A stretch of DNA of 64,000 nt from DSSB01 sp046346845 (GTDB lineage: Bacteria; UBA10199; DSSB01): positions 248,001 to 312,000 of the forward strand of contig JAXMHH010000004.1 in the NCBI GenBank assembly GCA_046346845.1, in the 5' to 3' direction. Every line of letters begins with the position of its first letter. The first letter of the stretch is position 1. Positions 1-8,645 of the stretch are shown here, piece after piece. Below the pieces are notes generated by a model, which was not told where the DNA came from, made no database searches, and saw only the letters and a list, made by a program, of their open reading frames with translations. A program made the translations under genes and the position numbers.

Positions 1-24
1 AATTTCTTGAATAAGATTGCGGAT

Positions 25-54
25 TTGACTTCCTTCCCGGGCTCGGCTTACAAG
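25..54 (+). promoter_or_regulatory. possible sigma-70 promoter of ilvB
   Basis: TTGACT at 25-30 matches the -35 consensus at 5 of 6 positions. TACAAG at 49-54 matches the -10 at 4 of 6, with an 18-base spacer. It lies 26 bases before the ilvB start. The -10 is weak, and a leader-peptide attenuator further upstream would be outside the window. Confidence 0.25.
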
Positions 55-80
55 TTGTCCTTTCCGATACCTTTGCTGTT

Positions 81-1781
81 ATGAAAATGACCGGTGCCCA
101 AATCTTTATCCAGGCCCTCAAAGATGAGGGGGTCGACCTCATTTTTGGCTACCCCGGCGGGGCCATCCTTCACGTCTACGACGAGCTCTACAAGCATCCC
201 GAGATTCGTCACGTCTTGGTTCGCCATGAGCAGGGCGCCGTCCATGCCGCCGACGGCTATGCCCGGGTGACTTGTAAGCCCGGAGTGGCCTTGGTGACCT
301 CGGGTCCCGGGGCGACCAACACCGTCACTGGCCTGGCCACGGCCCTCATGGATTCGATCCCGATGGTGGTCATCTCCGGGCAGGTGCCCTTGCCCATGAT
401 CGGCAACGACGCCTTTCAAGAGGCCGATATCGTCGGCATCACCCGGCCCTGCACCAAGCACAATTACCTCGTGAAAGACGTGCGCGACCTGCAGCGCATC
501 ATGAAAGAGGCCTTTCACATCGCCCGCACCGGCCGTCCCGGCCCGGTCTTGGTCGACATTCCCAAAGACCTGCAGTTGCATCAGGCGGAATACCTCCCCT
601 ATGAACAGGTGAAGGTCCGGTCCCCGCGCACCACGCTGCAGGGCCATTCCGGTCAGATCAAGAAGGGCTGGGAGCTGATCAAAGAGGCGAAGCGACCGCT
701 GTTCTATGTGGGCGGCGGATCGGTCCTGTCCCGCGCCTCCGAGGAATTGAAAAAGCTGGCCTATCTCACCCGGGTGCCCGTGGCGATGACGCTGATGGGC
801 CTGGGGGCCTTTCCGGGCACCGACGAGCTCAGCCTCGGCATGCTGGGCATGCACGGCACCTATTACTCGAACATGGCGATCAACGAGTGCGACGTGCTCT
901 TCTCGATCGGCGCCCGCTTCGACGACCGGGTGACCGGCAAGCTGAGCGAGTTTTCCAAAGGCAGCAAGAAGATCCACATCGACATCGATCCCGCCAACGT
1001 TGGAAAGAGCGTCGCCGTCGACGTGCCCATCGTCGGCGACGTCAAGCAGGTGCTGTCCGAGATGATCAAGCTGGCGGAGGGCGATCCTGAGTTCCTCAAG
1101 CGCTATCCCGAGCAGATCCGCCCCTGGTGGGATCAAATCAACGAGTGGCGCGAGAAGGCTCCGATGGGTTATCAGCAGGGACCCAAGGAAATCCGCGCCC
1201 AGTACGTGATCGACATGCTCTACCAAAAGACTCGGGGAGACGCGATCGTCACCACCGACGTCGGCCAGCACCAGATGTGGGCCGCGCAATTCTACCACTT
1301 CAAAGAGCCGCACCGCTGGTGCACCTCCGGGGGCCTGGGCACGATGGGTTTCGGCTTTCCCGCCGCGATCGGGGCGCAGCTGGCCTATCCCGACAAGACC
1401 GTGATCTGCATCTCGGGGGACGGCAGCATCCAGATGAACATCCAGGAACTGGCCACCGCCGTCGAATGGAAGACCCCCGTGATCATCGCGATCCTCAACA
1501 ATCATTTTCTCGGGATGGTGCGGCAGTGGCAGGAGTTGTTCTACGACAACCGCTATTCCGAGGTCGACCTCAACGTGCAGCCCGACTTCGTCAAGTTGGC
1601 CGAGGCCTACGGCGCGGTGGGACTGCGCGCCTCCACCAAGGACGAGGTCGTGCCCGTCATCGAGCGGGCGCTCCAGGTGCGCGACCGGCCGGTGGTGATC
1701 GACTTCGTGACCACCCTCGAGGACAATGTCTACCCGATGGTGCCGGCGGGCGGGGCGGTCAGCGACATCGTATTGGCCTAA
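81..1781 (+). CDS. ilvB: acetolactate synthase large subunit
   Basis: This is the TPP- and FAD-dependent catalytic subunit of acetohydroxyacid synthase. It condenses two pyruvates, or pyruvate with 2-oxobutyrate, in the first common step of valine, leucine and isoleucine synthesis. The 566-residue length is normal for the family. The N-terminal domain has the GYPGGAILHVYDEL segment and the catalytic Glu in VRHEQGAVHAADGYAR. The C-terminal TPP-binding domain has the GDGSIQMNIQEL motif and the downstream LNNHFLGMVRQWQ. The ATG at 81 gives the usual MTGAQ-type N-terminus. ilvN follows after 2 bases, so the two subunits are almost certainly co-transcribed and translationally coupled. I see no frameshift or missing catalytic residue. 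Confidence 0.97.
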   Translation: MKMTGAQIFIQALKDEGVDLIFGYPGGAILHVYDELYKHPEIRHVLVRHEQGAVHAADGYARVTCKPGVALVTSGPGATNTVTGLATALMDSIPMVVISGQVPLPMIGNDAFQEADIVGITRPCTKHNYLVKDVRDLQRIMKEAFHIARTGRPGPVLVDIPKDLQLHQAEYLPYEQVKVRSPRTTLQGHSGQIKKGWELIKEAKRPLFYVGGGSVLSRASEELKKLAYLTRVPVAMTLMGLGAFPGTDELSLGMLGMHGTYYSNMAINECDVLFSIGARFDDRVTGKLSEFSKGSKKIHIDIDPANVGKSVAVDVPIVGDVKQVLSEMIKLAEGDPEFLKRYPEQIRPWWDQINEWREKAPMGYQQGPKEIRAQYVIDMLYQKTRGDAIVTTDVGQHQMWAAQFYHFKEPHRWCTSGGLGTMGFGFPAAIGAQLAYPDKTVICISGDGSIQMNIQELATAVEWKTPVIIAILNNHFLGMVRQWQELFYDNRYSEVDLNVQPDFVKLAEAYGAVGLRASTKDEVVPVIERALQVRDRPVVIDFVTTLEDNVYPMVPAGGAVSDIVLA

Positions 1782-1783
1782 AT

Positions 1784-2314
1784 ATGAATCAGAACGAGAA
1801 AACCCACACCATTTCGGTATTGGTCGAGAACGAATTCGGCGTGCTGGCCCGCGTGGCGGGCATGTTCGCCGGCCGGGGCTTCAACATCGACGCGCTTTCG
1901 GTGGCGCCCACGCCCGATCCCAGGGTCAGCCGCATGACCATCATCACCCACGGCAACGCCCTGATCATCGAGCAGATCCTCAAGCAGCTCAACCGCCTGA
2001 TCGACGTACTCAAGGTGGTGGACGTCTCCAGCGAAGACTGCGTGCGCCGCGAGCTGATGCTGGTGAAGGTGAGGTCCAATGAGAAGGCCAAGGGCGAGAT
2101 CGCCAAGCTGGCCGAGGCATCCTCGGGCAAGCTCCTCGACGCCTCCGACCCCAAGACCCAGATCCTCGAGTTCGTCGGCGAGCACCTCGAGATGGAATCG
2201 ATCTTGAAAAAACTCCAACCCTTCGAGATCCTCGAGGTGGTGCGTACCGGGAACATCGCCATGCAAAAGGGCAAGAACGTGCTCATGCCCTTTCCCGGCG
2301 ACACTGGAAATTAA
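1784..2314 (+). CDS. ilvN: acetolactate synthase small (regulatory) subunit
   Basis: This is the regulatory subunit that activates IlvB and gives feedback inhibition by valine. The protein has 176 residues. An N-terminal ACT domain begins TISVLVENEFGVLARVAGMF, with the Gly-rich FAGRGFNIDALSVA loop. A second half (RRELMLVKV onward) matches the ALS_ss_C type domain. The open frame extends upstream inside ilvB, but the ATG at 1784, 2 bases after the ilvB stop, starts exactly at the conserved N-terminus and is the only sensible start. Downstream, psd begins 4 bases after the stop, so the three genes form one transcription unit. Confidence 0.96.
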   Translation: MNQNEKTHTISVLVENEFGVLARVAGMFAGRGFNIDALSVAPTPDPRVSRMTIITHGNALIIEQILKQLNRLIDVLKVVDVSSEDCVRRELMLVKVRSNEKAKGEIAKLAEASSGKLLDASDPKTQILEFVGEHLEMESILKKLQPFEILEVVRTGNIAMQKGKNVLMPFPGDTGN

Positions 2315-2318
2315 TCCT

Positions 2319-3005
2319 ATGGCCCCTGAATCCTCAGCTTCCTCCGCGGCCCTCGCGCCGATCATGAAGAGCGGTCCCTTGCCCATCGCCCGCGAGGGCT
2401 ATCCCTTTCTCCTGATCTCGCTCCTGTTGACCCTCGCCGGGGCCTATTGGTTTTGGCCGCTCGGCGTCGCCTTCGGAATCGGCTTTTTGTTTTGCCTGAA
2501 TTTCTTCCGCGACCCCGCCCGGACGCCTCCCGACCGGGCCGATCTCTTGGTCAGTCCCGCCGACGGCACCGTCCTGAAGATCGAGAGCTTCGATTCGGGT
2601 CCCTATCTGCAAGAGGCGCACCGCAAGGTCAGCATCTTCATGAGCCCCTTCAATGTCCACGTCAACCGGATCCCCTGCGACGGAGAAGTGGAAGAGGTCC
2701 GCTATTTTCCCGGAAAATTTTTCGTCGCCAGCCTGGACAAGGCCAGCCTCGAGAACGAGCGGAATGCCGTGATCCTCAAAACCCCGCGGGGCAAGAGGGT
2801 GGCCTTTACCCAAATCGCGGGCCTGGTGGCCCGCCGGATCGTCTGTTATCTGCGCGAAGCGACGCCGGTGACCCGTGGCGAGCGCTACGGCATGATCCGG
2901 TTCGGCTCCCGCATGGAGGTCTGCCTCCCCCCCGAATGGGAGATCCTGGTGGCCCCCGGCGACAAGGTCCATGCCGGGGAGACCCCCTTGGCCGCCATGA
3001 AATAA
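2319..3005 (+). CDS. psd: phosphatidylserine decarboxylase proenzyme (short type)
   Basis: This pyruvoyl enzyme converts phosphatidylserine to phosphatidylethanolamine at the inner membrane. It has 228 residues, typical of the short class. There is a hydrophobic N-terminal stretch (FLLISLLLTLAGAYWFWPLG), a central VSPADGTV segment, and HKVSIFMSPFNVHVNRIP, which is characteristic of the family. Self-cleavage to form the pyruvoyl group is expected at the Gly-Ser of MIRFGSRMEV near the C-terminus. The start at 2319 leaves a 15-residue non-conserved tail. An internal ATG at 2364 (MKSGPLPIAREGYPF) fits other family members better and is an alternative start. The partner synthase gene pssA lies 4.7 kb downstream, beyond two inserted lipoprotein genes. 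Confidence 0.94.
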   Translation: MAPESSASSAALAPIMKSGPLPIAREGYPFLLISLLLTLAGAYWFWPLGVAFGIGFLFCLNFFRDPARTPPDRADLLVSPADGTVLKIESFDSGPYLQEAHRKVSIFMSPFNVHVNRIPCDGEVEEVRYFPGKFFVASLDKASLENERNAVILKTPRGKRVAFTQIAGLVARRIVCYLREATPVTRGERYGMIRFGSRMEVCLPPEWEILVAPGDKVHAGETPLAAMK

Positions 3006-3076
3006 AACTTATTGCCCAAGAAATTCCCTTCCCCCAAAGGGCTCCAACCGCTAAAATTTCATCCCAGGGGTATTAG

Positions 3077-6000
3077 ATGGGTAGGGTAAGGGCTCATCAT
3101 AAGGTGTGGGTTTTTTTCTTTGCCTTTTGCCTTTTAAGTAGCTTTGCCTGCAGCTCGAACAATAAACAAAACGTGGGTGGCGGCGAGGCGGCCCCGCCCG
3201 AGACTCTGGTTCGAGAATCCCTGAAAAGCATTGCGACGATGTTGGCTGAAGCGACTGCTTCCCAAATGGGGATGCCCGCGGCCTATGGGCCTGGAGGGAA
3301 AGCCCTTGGCTTAAGCGCTTGGAGTTGCCCGGAAAGGATCACCTACGAGGATAATTGTCTGCGCCTGGAAGGCAGCTGCACCGCGAATGGCTTTGAGACC
3401 GACTTGGGGGGTACTTTTGAGTTCAAGCAATGCCTCCACGAGACGAGACTGGGATTGGCGGCATTTTCAGGCTCCGCCTCTTTTAAGGCATCCTGGAAAC
3501 TTCCCCCCTCCTGCGTGGCTTCCTCTCCTGACTCTTCCTGCCTTGCCTCATGGGTTAGCTTGATCCTAAGCGCTCCTAATAATCTTGAAGTGAATTTCGC
3601 CGAATCCGATCCATTAAAGGTCACCTCGCTCCAGGCCTCCCTGGAGGAGCGCTGGCGCATGGCCAGCTTCGGAATGTGGCGGCTGGTCGTTAGTGATTTC
3701 GGGGCGGTTTCCGGGGGGCGTGTCTTCCAATGTTCCGGTGAGCCGGTAGTCTGCTCGGTGGCAGACTTGCCCCTAGAAAATCCCCGGTCTCAACCCGTCA
3801 ATCCCGTCTGCTTGGATATTCCGGACGATTGCGAATCGGACCAGGTTTGCCAGGATTTTCTCAACGCTTGTCCGAATACCGCGGAATTGCTGGGCGGGTT
3901 CGGCGAGGAGCTGCGATGCTTGGACAATTTTGCTCGCGGCGGGAAAAGTTGCCTGCCCCGCAAAGCTGCTTCGCCCGGAGGCGGAGGTCCTCCTCCGCCG
4001 CTCGGAGAATGCGCCCGTTCGCCCGGCTGGGTAGGCTATAATTACGGTCCAATCACCTATTCTAACATCATCTTCAGCGATGCCTTTCCCTATGGGCATG
4101 GTTTGGACTGCAGTAGCGACGTTTCCTGCCAAGACCCTGTCTTCACTTATTATCACTGGGCTCCCTGCATCAATGATTGCTTGGACTGTCCCGAACAGAC
4201 TTTCAATTGCGAGGCTTGTTCGGAATGTCTTACCCGCATGCATTGCGTTTTGGGAGTGTGTACCTACGATCAAGACGGTGATGGTTATATCTTCCCGGGT
4301 TACGGAGGCGGCAATCCTTATGACTCCACACTGATGGAGCAAGAGGATAATTGCCTGGATGTCCCCAATCCGGACCAGGCGGACGCTGATTTAGATTGCA
4401 TCGGGGATGCGTGCGACAATTGCTCCAAAGTGCCCAATGTCGACCAGTCCGATCGGGATGCCGATGGGGTGGGGGACGTCTGCGACAATTGCCTCATTGT
4501 GCCCAATGGCCCCAATCCGCTCCTGGAATGTGGCGAAAAAACTTGCGTCTTGGTGCCCTCCCAGGACAACCAAAAAGACAGCGACGGGGACGGGGTGGGA
4601 GACGCATGCCAGGGAGATTACGATGGGGACGGCGTTCCCGACGGAATCGATAATTGTCCGCGCACCCAGGTGGGAAAGCCGCCCGGACCCGGCGCCGACC
4701 AGACCGACACCGACGGAGACGGGGTCGGAGATCTCTGCGACAATTGTCGTCGCACCTATAACCCTGACCAGAAGGACCTTATCAACGATCAGAACGATCC
4801 TCTTCCGGACGGCATAGGCGATGCATGCCAAGGGGATTGGAGCGATGAAGACGGGGTCCTGGATAAGGATGACAATTGCATTTATCTCTACAACCCCGAT
4901 CAAGCGAACCAAGACGGGGATCCTTTCGGCGATCCCTGCGATATGTGTCCCCAAGAATACAGTATCTATAACCTTCCCTGGGCCTGCAGCGAGCCAGACG
5001 GAGACGGGGTTGCCAACCAGGTGGACAACTGTCCATTTTCCTATAACCCGCAACAGGAACCTTTCGTCGATGGCGGCGGATTCCCGGGGCAGGCCTGCAG
5101 TTATTGTCTGATTTCCCAAACTCCCTGGGCTTGGGATGGAGATGGGGACGGAGTGATGGATGCCTCCGACTGCGACAACTGCCCCGGCGTCTACAACCCG
5201 GATCAGAAAGATGGCGACGGCGACCTGATCGGGGACCTTTGCGACAACTGTCGCTTCACCCCGAACTATGGGCAGAGGGATTCCGACTCGGACGGTATCG
5301 GCGATGCCTGCGCCTTCTGTGACTTCAACGGCGTTTGCGGGGCAAAGGAAAATTTCTTCAATTGCCCCTCCGATTGCCCGGCGGTTTGCGGCAATGGCGT
5401 GATAGAGAGCCCGGCCGAAGTTTGCGACGACGGCAATCGAGTGGACACCGATTCCTGCTACAACGATTGCACCTTGCCCGCCTGCGGCGACGGCAAGGCG
5501 ACCGAGGGCGAGGAGTGCGGAGAGCCCGGTTTGTCGGTCTGTCTTGGGGGGGCTTCCTGTAATTCCTGCGTTTGCGGTTGCGACACCCAAGAGGGCTGCA
5601 GTCCCGGATATTTTTGCGACCTCGCCCATCGCTGCGAATCCTGCGATGTGGAGTCTGTTTCTTGCGCCCAGAGCCAGCAGTGCATGGATGTCGCCGCTAA
5701 ATGTGGGGCTCCCCCTGATATCAATTTCGTATGCGATCTCCTGCACGGCGGGTCTTGCGTCCTGCCCCCGGATTCCTGCGGCAACGGCGTCTGCGACTGC
5801 CAAAGCGGCGAGAATTATGGAGTCTGCCCCGAGGATTGCCCCCGGGTCGAGACGGATTGCCATGACGGCGTCGACAACGATTGCGACGGATTGTTGGAGT
5901 GCCAGAAGGGGGGCGATCCGGATTGCAGCCCCGAGGAATGCAGCATCGTGCGCCCTCCCAATTGCGGCAACGGGACCTGCGACTGCGCGGATGGAGAGAA

Positions 6001-6259
6001 CGCAAGAAACTGCCAGGCAGACTGCCCCGTCTCGGAGACGAACTGCAATGATGGCATCGACAACGACTGCGACGGCCGGATCGAATGCACCCCAGATGAA
6101 CAAGACTGCCAGGAGATCCCGGATGGGGATCCGAAGGCTTGTCCCTCGGTTCCGCCACTCCCCGGTTTCTGCGGCGATGGAGTTTGTGATCGGGGCGAAA
6201 GTTGTCAATTGTGCCCTACCGATTGCACGAAGTGCGATATTCCCGTTCCGAAGGGCTGA
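3077..6259 (+). CDS. large Cys-rich lipoprotein with thrombospondin type-3, DUF4215-like and MopE-like repeats
   Basis: A 1060-residue predicted surface protein. The N-terminus is a lipoprotein-type signal ending LLSSFAC, so Cys25 is the probable lipidation site, though the Phe before Ala is atypical. Residues about 395-750 carry many Asp-rich calcium-binding thrombospondin type-3 repeats of the form DxDGDGVGDxCDNC. A Myxococcus-type Cys-rich repeat follows (CGNGVIESPAEVCDDGN, about 770-810). Residues about 900-1010 hold two tandem copies of CGNG.CDC...ENxxxC, each followed by a MopE-like motif (CHDGVDNDCDG, CNDGIDNDCDG). Such repeats usually form extracellular, disulfide-rich, metal-binding stalks. 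The specific function is unknown. The gene sits between psd and pssA, which are normally adjacent, and its first 700 bases look visibly less GC-biased than the ilv genes, consistent with later insertion. Confidence 0.85.
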   Translation: MGRVRAHHKVWVFFFAFCLLSSFACSSNNKQNVGGGEAAPPETLVRESLKSIATMLAEATASQMGMPAAYGPGGKALGLSAWSCPERITYEDNCLRLEGSCTANGFETDLGGTFEFKQCLHETRLGLAAFSGSASFKASWKLPPSCVASSPDSSCLASWVSLILSAPNNLEVNFAESDPLKVTSLQASLEERWRMASFGMWRLVVSDFGAVSGGRVFQCSGEPVVCSVADLPLENPRSQPVNPVCLDIPDDCESDQVCQDFLNACPNTAELLGGFGEELRCLDNFARGGKSCLPRKAASPGGGGPPPPLGECARSPGWVGYNYGPITYSNIIFSDAFPYGHGLDCSSDVSCQDPVFTYYHWAPCINDCLDCPEQTFNCEACSECLTRMHCVLGVCTYDQDGDGYIFPGYGGGNPYDSTLMEQEDNCLDVPNPDQADADLDCIGDACDNCSKVPNVDQSDRDADGVGDVCDNCLIVPNGPNPLLECGEKTCVLVPSQDNQKDSDGDGVGDACQGDYDGDGVPDGIDNCPRTQVGKPPGPGADQTDTDGDGVGDLCDNCRRTYNPDQKDLINDQNDPLPDGIGDACQGDWSDEDGVLDKDDNCIYLYNPDQANQDGDPFGDPCDMCPQEYSIYNLPWACSEPDGDGVANQVDNCPFSYNPQQEPFVDGGGFPGQACSYCLISQTPWAWDGDGDGVMDASDCDNCPGVYNPDQKDGDGDLIGDLCDNCRFTPNYGQRDSDSDGIGDACAFCDFNGVCGAKENFFNCPSDCPAVCGNGVIESPAEVCDDGNRVDTDSCYNDCTLPACGDGKATEGEECGEPGLSVCLGGASCNSCVCGCDTQEGCSPGYFCDLAHRCESCDVESVSCAQSQQCMDVAAKCGAPPDINFVCDLLHGGSCVLPPDSCGNGVCDCQSGENYGVCPEDCPRVETDCHDGVDNDCDGLLECQKGGDPDCSPEECSIVRPPNCGNGTCDCADGENARNCQADCPVSETNCNDGIDNDCDGRIECTPDEQDCQEIPDGDPKACPSVPPLPGFCGDGVCDRGESCQLCPTDCTKCDIPVPKG

Positions 6260-6304
6260 GCACGGCTAGCCGACGAGGATGGGCCATGGAGCGGCGAGGA
6301 TTTT

Positions 6305-7486
6305 ATGAAGCTTTGGCGTAAGGCGGCAAACTTAATTCTTCTCCTGCTCCAGGTCGCGCTGTTGTTGCAGCTGGGCTGCGCGGGGACTACCGGCGGAGGC
6401 GGGAACCTTGCGGCGCCGCCGGCTCCCATCGCCGAGCTGCCCTCGGTCTTGCAGATACCCAAGGACCTTTCGATCAACGTCGACAAGACGCGTTCCGGCG
6501 CGGGACCCGCGGCCATAGCCTTCCTCAGCGATCCCTATCTCGAAGAGGCCCTGGCCAAGTTCCTGACGGCGGGCGTCTGCGGAGATGGTGCCTTGAATAC
6601 CGGCGAGCAGTGCGATGACGCCAACCTGATTTCCGGGGACGGCTGCAGCGCGACTTGCCAAATCGAGAATTTCTCGGAGCAGGTCGCCTTTAGCGCCAAC
6701 CTGGTCTTCTTTGCCAATACCCGCCTGGCCGCCCTGTTGGGACCCCTGAGCACGATCTTGATACCGGTAGACCCGAATTTGCATCGATTAGAGAGCATTA
6801 TTTTTGTCGGGACCAAGTCTTATATTGCCCGCCTGGATTTCGGCGACTTTGACCTTAACGGCACCGGAGGGACGGAAGGCTGTTCGGGAAACACCGCCGG
6901 TCTGCCGATCTGCGTCCGGGTTTGGTTGGATGACGGGACGACCGAAATCCGTCTTTTGGCGGCTCGATTTGACCAATACCCACTGCCAGAAAATCCCGGT
7001 GCTGGCAGCCTGAGAGGCGAGGATCTTACTTTTGGTCCCGTCGGCTCCATTTTTCGGATCGCTGCCAATTACGATCATTTCGATCCCTTGGACAAATTCA
7101 CCGATAGCTTCTTCGGAGGGCTGATTGAGGCACCGCCGGCGCCGACAGAAGTGTTTTTACCGCTCCGCGCCTTTGCGAGCCAGAAGGGAGAGGATTTCTC
7201 CGCTCTTAAGACGAGCAACGGCAGCCAGATCGATACCACCATCGGCTCCTTTGCCCAAGGTTTTGGACGTTGGCTAGAAAATGATAATTTTTGGATCGGA
7301 TCCTTTCAGTCAAACGATCCGCCTCTGACCTTCACGGACCAATGCGTCAAGATTTCCACCGGGGAAGGGGTGTCTACCACGACTTTCTGCCAACCTTTGG
7401 GCCTGACGACGGCGGGATTGGGATTCCTGGGCTTCACCACGGTGGATGATTTGGAGTTTTTCGACTTTCCGCCCTTGGCGCCTTAA
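6305..7486 (+). CDS. lipoprotein with a Myxococcus-type Cys-rich (DUF4215-like) repeat
   Basis: A 393-residue predicted lipoprotein. The signal peptide ends in the good lipobox QLGCAGTTGG. Residues about 95-122 form one Cys-rich repeat (CGDGALNTGEQCDDAN...DGCSATC) of the type that also occurs in the preceding gene. The rest has no domain I recognise and looks like an all-beta secreted domain. A GAGGA ribosome-binding site lies just before the ATG at 6305, 45 bases after the upstream gene, so the two lipoprotein genes are probably co-expressed. The shared repeat type suggests a common location or interaction at the cell surface. Confidence 0.78.
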   Translation: MKLWRKAANLILLLLQVALLLQLGCAGTTGGGGNLAAPPAPIAELPSVLQIPKDLSINVDKTRSGAGPAAIAFLSDPYLEEALAKFLTAGVCGDGALNTGEQCDDANLISGDGCSATCQIENFSEQVAFSANLVFFANTRLAALLGPLSTILIPVDPNLHRLESIIFVGTKSYIARLDFGDFDLNGTGGTEGCSGNTAGLPICVRVWLDDGTTEIRLLAARFDQYPLPENPGAGSLRGEDLTFGPVGSIFRIAANYDHFDPLDKFTDSFFGGLIEAPPAPTEVFLPLRAFASQKGEDFSALKTSNGSQIDTTIGSFAQGFGRWLENDNFWIGSFQSNDPPLTFTDQCVKISTGEGVSTTTFCQPLGLTTAGLGFLGFTTVDDLEFFDFPPLAP

Positions 7487-7717
7487 GGCAAGAAAGAATG
7501 AAATAAATATTAATAAAAACAATATGTTAAATGATAGGAGCAATGGCTGTTTTGCCCAATTTGGATAATCAAACCGGAAATTGGTGTCAGGGGGCTTTTG
7601 GGGCAAATTTGCCCTATTCTTCGGCATCAGGACTTGTCGGATCGGGTATTGTCTGGTAATTGCCAAAAGATATACGCTTTCTCATTGGCGCGCTGGCGCG
7701 GAAGCTGAATTGGAAAC

Positions 7718-8533
7718 ATGCAGTCCCAACGCTTAAAACGAGTCGGAATCCGCAAGGGGATCTACATCCTCCCCAACATGATCACCACCGCTTCGCTGTT
7801 TTGCGGCTTCGTCTCCATCGTCAATTCCATCAAGGGCGACCATTTGCTCGCGGCTTGGATGATCCTCCTCGCCGGCGTCTTCGATGGCCTGGACGGGCGG
7901 GTGGCCCGGCTCACCCGCACCCACAGCGATTTTGGTATTGAGTACGACTCGCTCTGCGACCTGGCCAGTTTCGGCCTGGCCCCGGCCATCCTCGCCTTCA
8001 CCTGGACGCTCAACCATTTCCACCAGATCGGCTGGGCGGCGGCCTTCTTGTTCTTCGCCTGCGGCGCGATGCGCTTGGCCCGCTTCAACGTCCAGGTCTC
8101 CGACGTCGAGAAGAAGCATTTCCAGGGGCTCCCCATCCCGATCGCCGCCTACGTCGTCGCCTCCTACGTGATCTTTCATCACCGCTGGAAGGGCGATGTC
8201 GACGTCAGCAGCGTCCTGCTCCTGGTCTTGACCCTCGGGCTTGCCTTGCTCATGGTCAGCAATGTCCCGTACCGCAGCTTCAAGAAGATCGATTTCAAGC
8301 GCCGGGAATCCTTCTTTGCCCTGGTCTTTCTCGCCTGCGTGCTCTTCGTGGTGGCGAGCGCCCCTAATGAGATGATCTTTTTCTTCAGCCTCGCCTATGT
8401 CGCCTCCGGTCTCGTGGAAGAAGCCTTCCAACTGTCCAAGCGGCATCGCGGCGACGGCCCGCTGCTGGCCGACGAGGCCAACGAATCTCCCCTCGGGTCG
8501 CAGGAACTGCGACTCATCACCAACAAAGACTAA
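7718..8533 (+). CDS. pssA: CDP-diacylglycerol--serine O-phosphatidyltransferase
   Basis: This integral membrane CDP-alcohol phosphatidyltransferase makes phosphatidylserine from CDP-diacylglycerol and serine, supplying the substrate for Psd. It has 271 residues with about eight hydrophobic segments. The CDP-OH-P signature DG(x)2AR(x)8G(x)3D(x)3D is complete in LDGRVARLTRTHSDFGIEYD followed by SLCD, at residues about 56-80. The N-terminus RKGIYILPNMITTASLFCGF is typical of the Bacillus-type PssA. The gene is followed by leuA, as in many deltaproteobacteria. It is separated from psd by the two lipoprotein genes and an AT-rich 230-base gap. Confidence 0.95.
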   Translation: MQSQRLKRVGIRKGIYILPNMITTASLFCGFVSIVNSIKGDHLLAAWMILLAGVFDGLDGRVARLTRTHSDFGIEYDSLCDLASFGLAPAILAFTWTLNHFHQIGWAAAFLFFACGAMRLARFNVQVSDVEKKHFQGLPIPIAAYVVASYVIFHHRWKGDVDVSSVLLLVLTLGLALLMVSNVPYRSFKKIDFKRRESFFALVFLACVLFVVASAPNEMIFFFSLAYVASGLVEEAFQLSKRHRGDGPLLADEANESPLGSQELRLITNKD

Positions 8534-8645
8534 GAGCGGCCCTCCCCCAAGGGGGCGCAACCGCCGCTCGGTATCCCTTAAAAAAGACTCCTTTCATTCC
8601 TGAGGGCATGAGATAATAACGATTTTGAAATACTGAGGAATCACC

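Noticed and set aside
4391..6208. A 605-codon open frame antisense to the TSP3 lipoprotein
   Set aside because: It is a shadow of the repeated GAY/GGN/TGY codons of the Asp/Cys-rich repeats. The Ala/Ile/Val-rich product mirrors those repeats.
8532..8570. A hairpin (GAGCGG...CCGCTC with inner CCCCC/GGGGG) between pssA and leuA as a terminator
   Set aside because: No T-tract follows, and the two genes are expected to be co-transcribed.
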